Shown one piece after another: positions 43,992 through 53,524 of a stretch of DNA of 64,000 bases. The notes below the pieces were generated by a model. That model saw only the letters and a list, made by a program, of their open reading frames with translations, ran no database searches and was not told the origin of the DNA. The translations under genes were made by a program, and so were the position numbers. The first letter of the stretch is position 1. Each line of letters opens with the position of its first letter. The stretch covers positions 1 through 64,000 of the forward strand of contig NZ_BKAG01000014.1 of NCBI RefSeq assembly GCF_007992435.1, in the 5' to 3' direction. Source of the DNA: Prosthecobacter gellanilyticus (lineage in GTDB: Bacteria > Verrucomicrobiota > Verrucomicrobiia > Verrucomicrobiales > Verrucomicrobiaceae).

Positions 43992-45952
43992 TCGGGATCT
44001 TGCATCAGTTCTTCCAGTCTGCGAACCACTTCCGCATCTGTGGCAGATTTCAAGGCCTCCTGCAGGCTGGCGCGCGCCAGGGGGCCAAGCTCACGCAGAG
44101 CATTGGAAGCGGCCTCGCGGGTCTTCCACTGCTCGTTCCCCAGATCCTGGATGAGCTGGCCGATGCGGCGCATCAGAGTGTGATCGGTCACGGGCACGGG
44201 ATTGCTCATGCGCAGGATCTGCCGGGCCTGGATGTCCCAGTTCAAGCCGCGCCCCTCGACATGCAGGCGGCTGTTTTCGAGCGTGCCTTTGACGATGCCC
44301 CCGCCCCAAAGATCAGCCTCAAAAACACGCACGGCGGTGCCTTCACCCTCACTCACGTCACGGAGTTCGCGGATGCTGCCCGGTGAAAGTGAAAGAGGTC
44401 CGCCCTCTGTCAGCAAGGTGAGAGTGGCGGCGGTCACCCGTGCCACCACGCGCTGCTCGCCCGCGAGTTCGAGGAAGCTGGTGGCAGGCTCTGAGTCCTC
44501 ATCACTCACCGTCGTGACCAGGGGTGTGATCAGGCGGCGCATGTCCGCGAGATCGATCTCCTGCTCGCCGAGGCTTTTGGTCTTGAGCTTCACCTTGCCA
44601 GCCTGTGGCAGGGCACGCACGCGGGTGCCATCGCGCAGACAGAGCAGGCCGCCCAGAGCCTGTGCCTCCGCCTTCTGCCAGACGATGACTTCTGACCACG
44701 GGACCGTGAGGCGGCCCCAGAGTGTGCTGGCCTGCAGATCCCCCTGCGGCTCGATGGCGATGCGCTCGCCGGACCAGAGTTCCAGCATGGTATGCGCCAG
44801 CGGTTCAGGTGGCTGCTGGCCTTTGGCGAGCACCAGCCTGTCCAGTTTGGTCACGGGAAGCTCGGCGCCGCTGTTCAGGATGAACTTCAGCTCGGGTGTC
44901 TCCAAAACACCCCGCCAGCGCTGGCCATCACGCAGCCAGATCCAGCCGCTCTGATCACCCGTGAAGCCCGGTCCGGCGATGGCGGCAGCGCTCTCCAGAT
45001 TCGCAAAGGCCTGCCCGGCCTCACGAACCATGCCGAGACGGGTCAGGACACTCCTGCCTTTGAGGAGCGAGTCCTTCCCGAGAGCAAGCTGGTCCGAGTT
45101 TGCCGGCGCAAGTCCCCAGTACTGCTGCGGAAGCCAGTCCGCCAGGCCGAAGCCGCCGGTGGCAGGGCCAAGGTTCGCCGCCATCTTGATCACACTTTTG
45201 GATAGGCCTTTGGTGAGCCGGCTCAGGGCCAGAGGTGCGCAGGCCTTGGTGATGTCCTCCGGCGTGGCCTTGGCCGGGATCTCGATCTGCGACACAGCAT
45301 GAATGAGTGTCTGAGTCTGGCCCGCGGGAATCGTGAGCGTGTGGAGGATGGATATCTGATACTTGTTCTGGATGCGAAGCTTCAGTGGCGAGGCTGACTT
45401 CGGAGCACGGACGGAGAAGAACAGCGACGGAGGATTCCCCTCGCTTTCCTGGGGCAGGGCGAGCACGCCAAATTCCTCGGCTTCGAGGGAGTCCTTCAGC
45501 GGACGTCCGGCATTGCTGGTGATCTCGCGAGCAGTATTGCTCAAACCGTGGCGCATGTCGATGGTCACGGTCAGATCGCGTTTCGTGGAGTTCAGGAACT
45601 CGTCGACATATCTCAGCACACCTTCCTTCTCCATGATGGTGATGCGGCGGGTGACGCTCAGTCCTCCAAGCGGTTGCTGGGAGGTCATGGAGAGCTCCTT
45701 GCCGTCCGGAGACATCATCGGCTGCTGAGGATAGAACTGCTGGCCGCCAAACTGCATGATCATGCAGTTCCCGATCATGGAGGGGCCGTTGCTGTTCCGC
45801 TGCAGCGCCCCGTTGTGCTCGATGTACCATTCGTGGCCTTTGTCATCGGTGATGATGGACGGGCTGTAAGGCACCAGGGCAGGCTGCTGGGCCCTGGCGG
45901 GAAACACGAGTGACACTGTGAGCAGCAGAGAAAATGAGAGGAACCGTATCAT
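43988..45952 (-). CDS. Exported protein of serial DG-type beta modules with HEAT-like tail
   Basis: The 654-residue product from ATG 45952 has a signal peptide (FLSFSLLLTVSLVFPARA). The first 350 residues have no recognised domain. From about residue 365 at least four beta modules of around 40 residues follow, each with a hydrophobic-x-hydrophobic-DG/SG-x3-hydrophobic pattern: IWLRDGQRWRGVLE, LELWSGERIAIEPQ, LCLRDGTRVRALPQ and FLELAGEQRVVARV. The last about 55 residues are HEAT-like (QDLGNEQWKTREAASNALREL). Modules like this are often SH3- or Sm-like barrels. It overlaps both neighbours by 4 bp. The function is unknown; an extracytoplasmic adaptor is plausible. Confidence 0.7.
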   Translation of the reverse strand: MIRFLSFSLLLTVSLVFPARAQQPALVPYSPSIITDDKGHEWYIEHNGALQRNSNGPSMIGNCMIMQFGGQQFYPQQPMMSPDGKELSMTSQQPLGGLSVTRRITIMEKEGVLRYVDEFLNSTKRDLTVTIDMRHGLSNTAREITSNAGRPLKDSLEAEEFGVLALPQESEGNPPSLFFSVRAPKSASPLKLRIQNKYQISILHTLTIPAGQTQTLIHAVSQIEIPAKATPEDITKACAPLALSRLTKGLSKSVIKMAANLGPATGGFGLADWLPQQYWGLAPANSDQLALGKDSLLKGRSVLTRLGMVREAGQAFANLESAAAIAGPGFTGDQSGWIWLRDGQRWRGVLETPELKFILNSGAELPVTKLDRLVLAKGQQPPEPLAHTMLELWSGERIAIEPQGDLQASTLWGRLTVPWSEVIVWQKAEAQALGGLLCLRDGTRVRALPQAGKVKLKTKSLGEQEIDLADMRRLITPLVTTVSDEDSEPATSFLELAGEQRVVARVTAATLTLLTEGGPLSLSPGSIRELRDVSEGEGTAVRVFEADLWGGGIVKGTLENSRLHVEGRGLNWDIQARQILRMSNPVPVTDHTLMRRIGQLIQDLGNEQWKTREAASNALRELGPLARASLQEALKSATDAEVVRRLEELMQDPE

Positions 45953-47754
45953 GACTTTTTCGCGGCCTCCTGAGGAGTGATTTGAATGCTCTGAATCCAT
46001 GACCAGACGATGCGCAAGACCTCTGGACCCTGCCTCCACGCTAGCGAACCCTCCAGCGGAGAGCCGACAAGCTTGGTGCCGTTTTTCATGCGCAACTCAA
46101 AGGCAGGGGCCGCCTCATCATCACGACTTGGCAGGCGCTTGACAGAGGCCACATCGGCCATCTTGACCTCAATGTCATCGGCGAACCTGCGCCAGGAAAG
46201 TTTCTCCGTCGCAGACTCGCCCACAAAAATGGAGCCATCTTGAAGAACCACTGAAGGCTGGTTTGGAACTCCAGGCTGGACGGGGGCATCTCCGAAAAGC
46301 CGCACCAGGGCAGGCATATCCCTGGCCCAATAGCTGCCGATCATGCCAGAAGAGGCAGCACTCTCGATCCAGCCACGCCAGCGGGTGCCATTCGCCATGG
46401 CGATCTCAGACTCCAAAGCTGGCGGTGGCAGAGCACGAATGCTGACCACTTCCGGCCATGGCAGTGATTTCGCCCCGCCGAGCCAGCGGAGGTTGAGCAG
46501 CCCCTTGGGCAGTTCCGTCACAGGAATCACCTGTCCATCACGGCTTTCTGCCATCCATGCGAGAGGCTTCGGAGTGATGACTCCATCGCTCTTGCCCCGA
46601 CGAAGAATGATGCGCCCGGGTGCATCTGCCTTCAGCACAATGGTGCCCAGTGACTCGCTTTCAAACCGGGCGCCCTGCCATTCCAAACGACCACGCCACA
46701 CACGGCCATCCCGCAGGAACACCCTCGACTCACGTGTCCCCTGCTCTCCGAGGATGGCAGCGATGTCTTCCTGTTTGAACTCCTGATCACCGAGCTTCAT
46801 CGTAGTACCGTGAAAGCTTCCCTGCACGCTTTCGCCGCCTTCCAATTGAAGGAGGTCCTTGTCGTCACTCCTGTTCAGTTTCAGGAGTTCAAGAACGCGG
46901 TCCAGCCAAACAAGTTTTGCTTCAGCCACAGGTTCTTCCGGCGGCTCCGGCGCATCCTGTGCTTTGATGGTGACAGGAAAGTTGACCAGGTTGTTACGCA
47001 CCCTGTCCGACAGACTCGGATCGAAAGGCATGCCGTTGACAATGAGCATATCGAAAGTGTCCTGCAGGTCCTTGGGATCAGCGTCCTTGCAGAAGGCGAC
47101 ACTATGCAAAAGATAGATCTCCTCGTTCTCCTGAAGCCGTCCTGTGTAAGACCACTCCACATAGTCCTCACCGGCATCGATCTTCCGCGACCAGCCATCA
47201 TCAAGCCCACCCATCAGGAAGACGGTTGAAAGCTTGCTTTGATCACCCGGCACCAATGCCAGGGCCAGCGCGCCTTTGTCGCCAGCGGGAGTGCTGAGTT
47301 GTCTGGCTTTGATGCCAGACTTCGGGTCAAACTTGGTCTTGTATCTGATGGTGAACTGCAGGTCACCTGACAAGCCCTTGCGGCTGATCTCATCCAGCAT
47401 CCGCAGGCCTTTCTTTTCGAGGGGGAACCAGATCATGCTTCTGGTCAACTCGTAGACGAGCCGCTTCTCGGCATCGCGGAACATCGTTTTCGTCTGTGAC
47501 TTGCTCCCGAACTTCTTCACCCCGGTCTCTGGAGGTTTCGGCTTCGGAACATGCCCTGGCTCGGCCTCGGCAATCTCATAAGAGACATCGATGTCCAGCA
47601 CGGAGGTCAATCCCAGCTCGGGAATGACCGGCTTTCTTTTGGCATCCATGTCCCATTTGATCTTCCCGGTTATCAACGGCTCCTGAGCCGGGGACAAGCC
47701 CTCGAACAATGCCACTCCGAGGCTCAGGAAGATCAAAAGACGCGCATTCAGCAT
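45949..47754 (-). CDS. Exported protein of serial DG-type beta modules
   Basis: The 601-residue product starts at ATG 47754 with a signal peptide (LLIFLSLGVALFEGLSPAQ). The first 280 residues form an unrecognised beta-rich domain (for example GLRMLDEISRKGLSGDLQF). The remaining 300 residues contain six serial beta modules of about 45 residues, for example LLQLEGGESVQGSFHG, VFLRDGRVWRGRLEW, IAMANGTRWRGWIE, VVLQDGSIFVGES and LRMKNGTKLVGSPLEG. It shares this module type with the downstream gene, which it overlaps by 4 bp, so the two products are probably related partners. It is 57 bp downstream of the sulfatase gene on the same strand. No catalytic residue was identified. Confidence 0.7.
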   Translation of the reverse strand: MLNARLLIFLSLGVALFEGLSPAQEPLITGKIKWDMDAKRKPVIPELGLTSVLDIDVSYEIAEAEPGHVPKPKPPETGVKKFGSKSQTKTMFRDAEKRLVYELTRSMIWFPLEKKGLRMLDEISRKGLSGDLQFTIRYKTKFDPKSGIKARQLSTPAGDKGALALALVPGDQSKLSTVFLMGGLDDGWSRKIDAGEDYVEWSYTGRLQENEEIYLLHSVAFCKDADPKDLQDTFDMLIVNGMPFDPSLSDRVRNNLVNFPVTIKAQDAPEPPEEPVAEAKLVWLDRVLELLKLNRSDDKDLLQLEGGESVQGSFHGTTMKLGDQEFKQEDIAAILGEQGTRESRVFLRDGRVWRGRLEWQGARFESESLGTIVLKADAPGRIILRRGKSDGVITPKPLAWMAESRDGQVIPVTELPKGLLNLRWLGGAKSLPWPEVVSIRALPPPALESEIAMANGTRWRGWIESAASSGMIGSYWARDMPALVRLFGDAPVQPGVPNQPSVVLQDGSIFVGESATEKLSWRRFADDIEVKMADVASVKRLPSRDDEAAPAFELRMKNGTKLVGSPLEGSLAWRQGPEVLRIVWSWIQSIQITPQEAAKKS

Positions 47755-47811
47755 GGGTGCCAAGATGCCCAAGACGCCCGGTTCTGGCAAGGAGGCAGTC
47801 GACAGAGTGAC

Positions 47812-49287
47812 TCAAGGCACGGGATCGCCCTTTTTCTTCTTGGGCTTGTCGGCGGTCTTGGTGCGGGGGGATAGGTATTGGTCGAAGACATCTCCCTGAC
47901 CGAGGACGCGGGGGTCATTCTGGCGCTTGAGCTCGGCCATGAGTTTTTCACGCATGGACTGCATGCGGGCAGCCTGGGCGGGATCCGTTGCGAGATTGGT
48001 CACGCAGTCGGGGTCTTTGCTGACATCGAAGAGCTGCTCCTGCGGACGCTTGCCGAAGGCATACTGCCAGAAGGGTGAGGACTCACCGAGAGAATCCGCG
48101 AGAGCCTTGGTGGGGCTGTCATCGGTGTCTTTAAAGCCGGTGCCGGGATCGCCACAAGGCCAGCGGTCCGGAGCGAAGTTGTGGATGTAGAGCATGGTGC
48201 CCTCACGGATGCCGCGCGCGGGATAACCGAGGCCTGCGGGCGAGCCGGGGCGAGTCAGCACGTCATTGCGCTCGCGACCGATGATGAGGAAATCACGCGC
48301 AACTTTGGGTTCTCCGCCAAGCAGATCCGCGAAACTGCGGCCGGTGATGGGAGACATGCCCGCGCCAGGGCCGTCAATGGCAAAGAGCTCCAGGAAGGTC
48401 GGCGAGAGATCGATGAAGCTGACGAGGTCTGGCACACGGCGACCTGGATTGGCGATGCCTTCCGGCCAGCGAGCAACCAGAGGAATGTGGTGAGCCTCCT
48501 CATAGGTGTGGCCCTTCACGCGGGGGAAAGGCATGCCGTGATCCGAGGTGACAATCACCAAGGTGTTTTTGCTTTCGCCGCTCGCATCGAGAGCATCGAT
48601 GAGCTGGCCGACCTCGGCATCATAAGCCTCGATCTCGACGGCGTAGTCGAGCATGTCACGACGCACCGTGTCGTTGTCCGGCCAGTAGGCAGGCACATGG
48701 GTCACGTCAGCAGGTTTCTTGCCGGCGGCGAGACCCGAGTCGAGCTTGTAGGGGCGGTGGGGGTTGGCGCTGCCGAACCAGTAGAGGAAGGGTTTGCCGG
48801 GTTCCTTTTTCTTCAGGAAAGCCGTGAAGGCTTCCCCGGGAGGACCGCCCTTGCCTTTGCCACCTGTGCTGGCGAAACCAAAGGTGCGAGGGGTGCCGTC
48901 CGCGAGCCTGGCATCACCAGGACCCCAGGTTTTTCCCTGGCTGGCGACGGGGATGCCGGCCTTCACCAGCACCTCGGTGAAGGCCATGAACTTGGAGGGG
49001 AAGTAAGGCTGGTGGTTCGCGGCCTCCTCAAGCTGCCATGGATTGCGCCCGGTAAGGATGGCGGCGCGTGAAGGAGCACACTTCGAGGTGGGGGTGTAGG
49101 CATTTTCGAAGACGAGCCCTTGCTTGGCGAGGCGGTCAATGTTGGGGGTCTTGGCCCAGGTGCAGCCGTAGGCTTCACCGAAGCTCCGCGAGGCGTCGTC
49201 CGCGATGATGAACAATACGTTAGGCGTGGCCGCGCCGAGCAGGGTGCTGACGGTCAGCAGGCCGAGGGTGAGGAGGAGCTTCTTCAT
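47812..49287 (-). CDS. Exported type I sulfatase
   Basis: The 491-residue product has a signal peptide (KLLLTLGLLTVSTLLGAA). The sulfatase core starts with NVLFIIADDASRSFG, whose Asp pair binds calcium. The catalytic Cys70 lies in SKCAPSRAAILTGR (C-x-P-S-R), the substrate of formylglycine-generating enzyme. Later motifs include VIVTSDHGMPFPRVKGHTYEEAHHIPLV. The layout is like N-sulfoglucosamine sulfohydrolases and other heparan-type sulfatases, but Verrucomicrobiota use such enzymes mainly on algal or mucin sulfated glycans. The C-terminal region ends with a lysine-rich tail (PKKKKGDPVP). It is 198 bp downstream of the DUF1501 gene and may form one transcription unit with it and the DUF1549 gene. 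Confidence 0.93.
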   Translation of the reverse strand: MKKLLLTLGLLTVSTLLGAATPNVLFIIADDASRSFGEAYGCTWAKTPNIDRLAKQGLVFENAYTPTSKCAPSRAAILTGRNPWQLEEAANHQPYFPSKFMAFTEVLVKAGIPVASQGKTWGPGDARLADGTPRTFGFASTGGKGKGGPPGEAFTAFLKKKEPGKPFLYWFGSANPHRPYKLDSGLAAGKKPADVTHVPAYWPDNDTVRRDMLDYAVEIEAYDAEVGQLIDALDASGESKNTLVIVTSDHGMPFPRVKGHTYEEAHHIPLVARWPEGIANPGRRVPDLVSFIDLSPTFLELFAIDGPGAGMSPITGRSFADLLGGEPKVARDFLIIGRERNDVLTRPGSPAGLGYPARGIREGTMLYIHNFAPDRWPCGDPGTGFKDTDDSPTKALADSLGESSPFWQYAFGKRPQEQLFDVSKDPDCVTNLATDPAQAARMQSMREKLMAELKRQNDPRVLGQGDVFDQYLSPRTKTADKPKKKKGDPVP

Positions 49288-49485
49288 GGAGTGTGCGTGA
49301 ACGCTGAAGATGCTCCTGGGTTATCGTCAAAATCACGATACCAATCATTTGAGATGCCATGTCGGCAGGTGGATCGGGGCACCACCCCATTGGACTGGGA
49401 TGGTACGGCGCAGCTCCGGACGTCACCCGCATTCCCAATGGGAGCAAGTCGCCCAAAACGAAAGGAACCATCTTTTCAAATTCGG

Positions 49486-50775
49486 TTAGGCCAGCACGTC
49501 TTTGATGACCTCGCCCTTGTCACCGACGGTGAAGGGGCGGTTGCTGGGGGACATGACGATCTGGTTCACGTCCATGCCCATGGCGTGACCGACGGTGCTG
49601 TGGAAGTCTTGGATGGTGGTCTGCTTGTCGGCGACGGAGGAGCCTTCCTTGTCACTGCTGCCGTAGATGGTGCCGCCTTTGACGGGACCGCCTGCCAGCA
49701 TGGTGGAGAAGACTTTCGGATGATGGTCGCGGCCATTGCGGCTGTTGATCTTCGGACCACGGCCGAACTCCGAGCACAGGACCACCATGGTATTTTCAAG
49801 CAATCCGCGAGACTTCAGATCACTGAGAAGAGCGGAGATGGCGGTGTCGATGATGGTGCCGTTCTCTTCCATGCCGTCATCCACATCATTGTGCATGTCC
49901 CAGCCGCCCTGGGTGACCTCAATGAAGCGCACGCCGCGCTCGACCAGACGGCGGGCCAGCATGCAGCCCTGGCCGAATTTGTTCATGCCATACTTCTCGC
50001 GCTCGTCTGACTTCTCGTCGGTGAGCTTGAAGGCATTCAAGTCCTCGCTGCTGAGCAGTTTCAAGGTGTCGTCATAGAAGTCACTGTAGGCCTTCAAGTT
50101 CGTGTCCTGGAACTTGGAGCGGAAACCAGCATCCACCTTGTTCAGGAGGGCCAGGCGCTTGGTCATCACCTCTTGTCCCGCAGCGAACTGGGAGTACTGC
50201 AGGCCAGCCTCCGGATCATGAATGGGCAGCGGGCTGAAGGCGGCGGAGAAGAAGCCATTGCCATGCTCAGGACCACGGTTCACGCAGACGGAGGAAGGCA
50301 GGGTCTTGCTGCTCTTGCCGAGGATCTCCTGGGCCCAGGCACCGAGGACGGGATGCTTGATGGTGCCGCGCTGCTCATAGCCAGTGCGCATGAGGTACTG
50401 GCCCGAGGCATGCACACCGGTCTTCGAGGTCATGCTGCGGATGATGGCCATCTTGTCCGAGTGATCCTTGGCCAGGGTGGGAAGGTAGCCCCCAAGCTGA
50501 TAACCAGCCTTGGTCTGGATGGCATCTCGCGCGCCCTTGCTGTCACCGGTCTTGGGATCAAAGGTGTCAATATGGGACATGCCGCCGATCATCTGCAGCC
50601 AGATGACGTTCTTGGCCCTGCCAAAGCCGGGCAGCGTTTTCGGATCCACGGCGGGCGCGGTTTCCGCCGCCGGAACCAGATGTGGCAGCAAGGTCACGCC
50701 GAGGGAGGCTTTCGCAAGCTGCTCAGCGAAGGCGCGGCGTGACATGGGATTCTGGGCGAGGAAAGAAGCATTCAT
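49486..50775 (-). CDS. DUF1501 domain-containing protein
   Basis: The 429-residue product is a DUF1501 protein, distantly in the alkaline phosphatase/sulfatase superfamily. It has a twin-arginine-like N-terminus (SRRAFAEQLAKASLGVTLLPHLVPA). The core signatures are VIWLQMIGGMSHIDTFDPK, SGQYLMRTGYEQRG, FIEVTQGGWDMHNDVDDGMEENG and VVLCSEFGRGPKINSRNGRDHHP, in which metal-like Asp and His residues are kept. Its start overlaps no gene; ATG 50745 is an alternative beginning at MSRRAF. Family members are almost always encoded next to DUF1549/DUF1553 proteins, as here (45 bp downstream of 50821). The function is unestablished; export via Tat is likely. Confidence 0.93.
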   Translation of the reverse strand: MNASFLAQNPMSRRAFAEQLAKASLGVTLLPHLVPAAETAPAVDPKTLPGFGRAKNVIWLQMIGGMSHIDTFDPKTGDSKGARDAIQTKAGYQLGGYLPTLAKDHSDKMAIIRSMTSKTGVHASGQYLMRTGYEQRGTIKHPVLGAWAQEILGKSSKTLPSSVCVNRGPEHGNGFFSAAFSPLPIHDPEAGLQYSQFAAGQEVMTKRLALLNKVDAGFRSKFQDTNLKAYSDFYDDTLKLLSSEDLNAFKLTDEKSDEREKYGMNKFGQGCMLARRLVERGVRFIEVTQGGWDMHNDVDDGMEENGTIIDTAISALLSDLKSRGLLENTMVVLCSEFGRGPKINSRNGRDHHPKVFSTMLAGGPVKGGTIYGSSDKEGSSVADKQTTIQDFHSTVGHAMGMDVNQIVMSPSNRPFTVGDKGEVIKDVLA

Positions 50776-50820
50776 GGCTGCAAATTTGATCGTATTAATG
50801 GTTAGCCAAAACAGGGAGGA

Positions 50821-52983
50821 TCACTGCACGAAAACGAACTCGCGGGAATTGAAGAGCACCCAGGCGAGGTCGCCGGGCTTGAGGCCGTTGTTGATGTCCT
50901 CGTAAATGGACTTGAGCTCCTCGGCAGTCGGCTTACGGCTGAAGAAGCTGAGGTAGAGAGACTCCACCTGCCCCTGCGCGCTCTCCTGCTTTTCTGCGGC
51001 GGAGACGGCCATGGCCTGGCGGCTGCTGAGCACCTCCTGCGCCTCACCATTCATGAGCATGAGCACCTGGGGGACGCTGCCCTCCTCACTGTTGCTGTCA
51101 GCGATCTGGCGGTCACTCTGGCCGAACATGCGGAGGAAATGATCTTCGCGTTCCGGCTGGCGAAGCTCGCTGGCACGGGCAAGCACGAGACCGCCCATCA
51201 TCTGCGGTTTGCTGTAGTCTTCTTCCTCATTATTGGTTGCGCTGGCCTCACGCATCATGGCGGCGCGCTTGCCCTTCTTCTTGGCGCCCTTGCCTTTGGG
51301 GGCATCTCCAAACATGGAGCTCTGCCGCATGTTCTGCATGGCATCCAGCTTCTCCTTGAGGACTTCCATGGAAAGCTCCGCGCTGCCGAGGTTCATGACC
51401 TGCGCATAAGTATCCGCACGTTTCATCTTGAAGTGGTCCACCTTGTCTCCAATGGCGAGGGTGACGCAGGAATCCCAGGCCTGCTCTGCGGTCATGCGGC
51501 GGAGGATGGGACCAGGGAAGTAGAAGGGCTGGCCCATGGCGAGCTCGGCGGTCACGGCCTCGCGCTGATAGGTCTGTGTGTTGCACAGCAGGCGCATGAA
51601 GGCGCGGAGATCAAACTTCAGGCGCACCATCTCGTTGGCCAGATGATGGATCAGCGCTGGATTGCTGCTGGCATTGGGATCATCGAGATCCGTGACAGGT
51701 TCTTTGATGCCGACACCAAAGGCGAGCTTCCAGAGACGGTTCGAGATGGTCATGGCGAAGCGCGGATTGTCCGGGCTGGTCATCCAGTCTGCAAACACCT
51801 CGCGCAGGTGGCTGTCGTCATCCGCCTTCTTGAGGGCACTCTCCACGTTCTGATAGCAGCGGAGGCGATGATCCTCCTTCGTCCAGGAGATCAGCTTGGG
51901 CGCCACGGCATCACCCGGTTTGCCGTCCTTCACATACTTGTAGTCATCTGGCAGAGTCGTGTCGTTCTTTTCGCCGTCTGCGATCTTGAGCTGGTTCGCA
52001 TACATGAGCCTGCGGGCCTGGGCAAAGGCCTGCTGGCCGAGCTCCTCACGCAGGTTGCGCAGGTTCATGCCAAGAGCGCCGCCGCCCTTGCGGTTATTGT
52101 AAGTGTCTGAGGCGCCGAAGAAGGCAGCCATCTCGTAGAACTGGCGCTGGGTCCAGTCTGCAAAGGGATGATCATGACACTGGGCGCAGGCCACATTGGC
52201 ACCGAGGAAGGTGCTGAGCGTGAGGCTGAGATTGTCCAGCCGCATGCCGCGATCCCGCAGCAGATAACCGGTGGCACCATTCTCCAGCAGCTTGCCGTCA
52301 GCGGTCATCATCTCACGCACCACAAGATTCCATGGGCGGTTGTCCGCGATCTGCTGCTTCAGCCATTCCTGGTAAGTGAAGAACTTGGATTTCTGCGCAT
52401 CATCCGTGACGCGCAGCATGTCACTCATGTAGTTGTACATGCGTGAGGTGAAGCCATCATCATTGATGAGGGTGTCGATGACTGAGGCACGCTTCGAGGA
52501 GCTGGTGTCATTGATGAAGGCGAGGGCCTCCTCACGAGTCGGGATGCGGCCGGCGAGGTCGAGGTAGACACGGCGGATGAACTGCTCATCACTGGCCAGC
52601 GGGTTCGGTTTCTGCCCGGCCTTGGTCAGTCCCATGAGCACCCCTTTGTCGATGATGGCGGCCGCCTGGGCCAGACCGGGATCTTTGGGGATGCCCAGGC
52701 CTTCAGGCTTGAGGCTTTGAGCCAGTTTTTGATCCTCGGGAATCAGCGTGTCCAGGGCGAGACGGTAGACATAACCATCCCGTGTCTGCAGGAAGATGTT
52801 CCCGCTCTCGATGCCACGGAAGGAGGCCTCCACCTTCTTCCCGGTGGTGTTCGTCCAGGTGCGGAAGTTGGCATTGCCATCGGGTGCCAGCAGAGGAGTC
52901 GAGGAAGCGATCGGAGGTGTCTCGGCAGCTCCCAGGGAGAGAGTGAGGGAGAGCAGCAGGAGACCTGAGATACTTGTTTTCAT
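50821..52983 (-). CDS. Exported DUF1549/DUF1553 protein with SHD1-like N-terminus
   Basis: The 720-residue product starts at ATG 52983 with a signal peptide (TSISGLLLLSLTLSLGAA); the longer upstream frame is not credible. An SHD1-like module follows (FRTWTNTTGKKVEASFRG), then DUF1549 with FIRRVYLDLAGRIPTREEA and CAQCHDHPFADWTQRQFYE, a c-type-heme-like CAQCH motif. The C-terminal third is DUF1553, with MAISNRLWK-type MTISNRLWKLAFG, LLCNTQTYQREA and LYLSFFSRKPTAEELKSIYEDI. These proteins are abundant in Planctomycetota and Verrucomicrobiota beside DUF1501 genes and are thought to be surface or periplasmic proteins, possibly redox-linked. It diverges from the lipoprotein gene at 53145. Confidence 0.93.
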   Translation of the reverse strand: MKTSISGLLLLSLTLSLGAAETPPIASSTPLLAPDGNANFRTWTNTTGKKVEASFRGIESGNIFLQTRDGYVYRLALDTLIPEDQKLAQSLKPEGLGIPKDPGLAQAAAIIDKGVLMGLTKAGQKPNPLASDEQFIRRVYLDLAGRIPTREEALAFINDTSSSKRASVIDTLINDDGFTSRMYNYMSDMLRVTDDAQKSKFFTYQEWLKQQIADNRPWNLVVREMMTADGKLLENGATGYLLRDRGMRLDNLSLTLSTFLGANVACAQCHDHPFADWTQRQFYEMAAFFGASDTYNNRKGGGALGMNLRNLREELGQQAFAQARRLMYANQLKIADGEKNDTTLPDDYKYVKDGKPGDAVAPKLISWTKEDHRLRCYQNVESALKKADDDSHLREVFADWMTSPDNPRFAMTISNRLWKLAFGVGIKEPVTDLDDPNASSNPALIHHLANEMVRLKFDLRAFMRLLCNTQTYQREAVTAELAMGQPFYFPGPILRRMTAEQAWDSCVTLAIGDKVDHFKMKRADTYAQVMNLGSAELSMEVLKEKLDAMQNMRQSSMFGDAPKGKGAKKKGKRAAMMREASATNNEEEDYSKPQMMGGLVLARASELRQPEREDHFLRMFGQSDRQIADSNSEEGSVPQVLMLMNGEAQEVLSSRQAMAVSAAEKQESAQGQVESLYLSFFSRKPTAEELKSIYEDINNGLKPGDLAWVLFNSREFVFVQ

Positions 52984-53102
52984 AGACTCAAAGCGGGGTG
53001 GTTGCGGCTGTAACGGCAACGCGACGATGAAGTTGCGACTTTTTATTCCCGGGTGTCCCCCAAGTTCCTCAAAGTAAATACGTTGTATGGCAGGAATGAT
53101 GC

Positions 53103-53129
53103 TTGCGTATTTGCCCGTGTTCTTATACA
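53103..53129 (+). promoter_or_regulatory. Possible promoter of the lipoprotein gene
   Basis: A TTGCGT at 53103 and a TATACA at 53124 fit a sigma-70-like pair, with a 15-bp spacer that is slightly short. They lie 16 bp upstream of the ATG at 53145. It is the only reasonable candidate in the 161-bp divergent gap. Confidence 0.35.
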
Positions 53130-53144
53130 TAAGATGCTGTCCCA

Positions 53145-53492
53145 ATGAATTCGATTTCAAAGCCCTTTGCCCTGTGTGCAGTCCTCCTTCTCCCGGCTGC
53201 TCTCTCCAGTTGCGGCAAGAAAGCCCAGCTCGAAGCTGAAGCCGCACAGGTGCAAAGTGCCGCGAACGAACAAAATGCCCTGCTGAAGTCTTTGCAGGCG
53301 GAGTCTGCCGCGATCGGCAACCTCGGCCACTACAACTACCCGCAGCAGGCTCAGATGGATCAGCTGCGCGCGCGCATCAAACAGCTGCGTGAGGAAACCG
53401 TGAGCCTCACCGCAGAGAAAGATCATGCCGCCAAGGACATCGAACTCCTGCAAAGGGAGCTCGATGAGTACCGCGCCAGACACCTTCAGTAA
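53145..53492 (+). CDS. Small coiled-coil lipoprotein
   Basis: The 115-residue product has a lipoprotein signal peptide with lipobox LSSC (Cys23), so it should be lipidated and membrane-anchored. The mature part is almost entirely coiled coil: heptad-like EAEAAQVQSAANEQNALLKSL and QLRARIKQLREETVSLTAE. It precedes two paralogous membrane proteins at 53525 and 54453 on the same strand (32 bp to the first) and may interact with their own coiled-coil segments. The start is the ATG just before the signal peptide. The function is unknown. Confidence 0.8.
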   Translation: MNSISKPFALCAVLLLPAALSSCGKKAQLEAEAAQVQSAANEQNALLKSLQAESAAIGNLGHYNYPQQAQMDQLRARIKQLREETVSLTAEKDHAAKDIELLQRELDEYRARHLQ

Positions 53493-53524
53493 AAGCTCTC
53501 TCCTCTCTCTCAAATCACGCCTCT

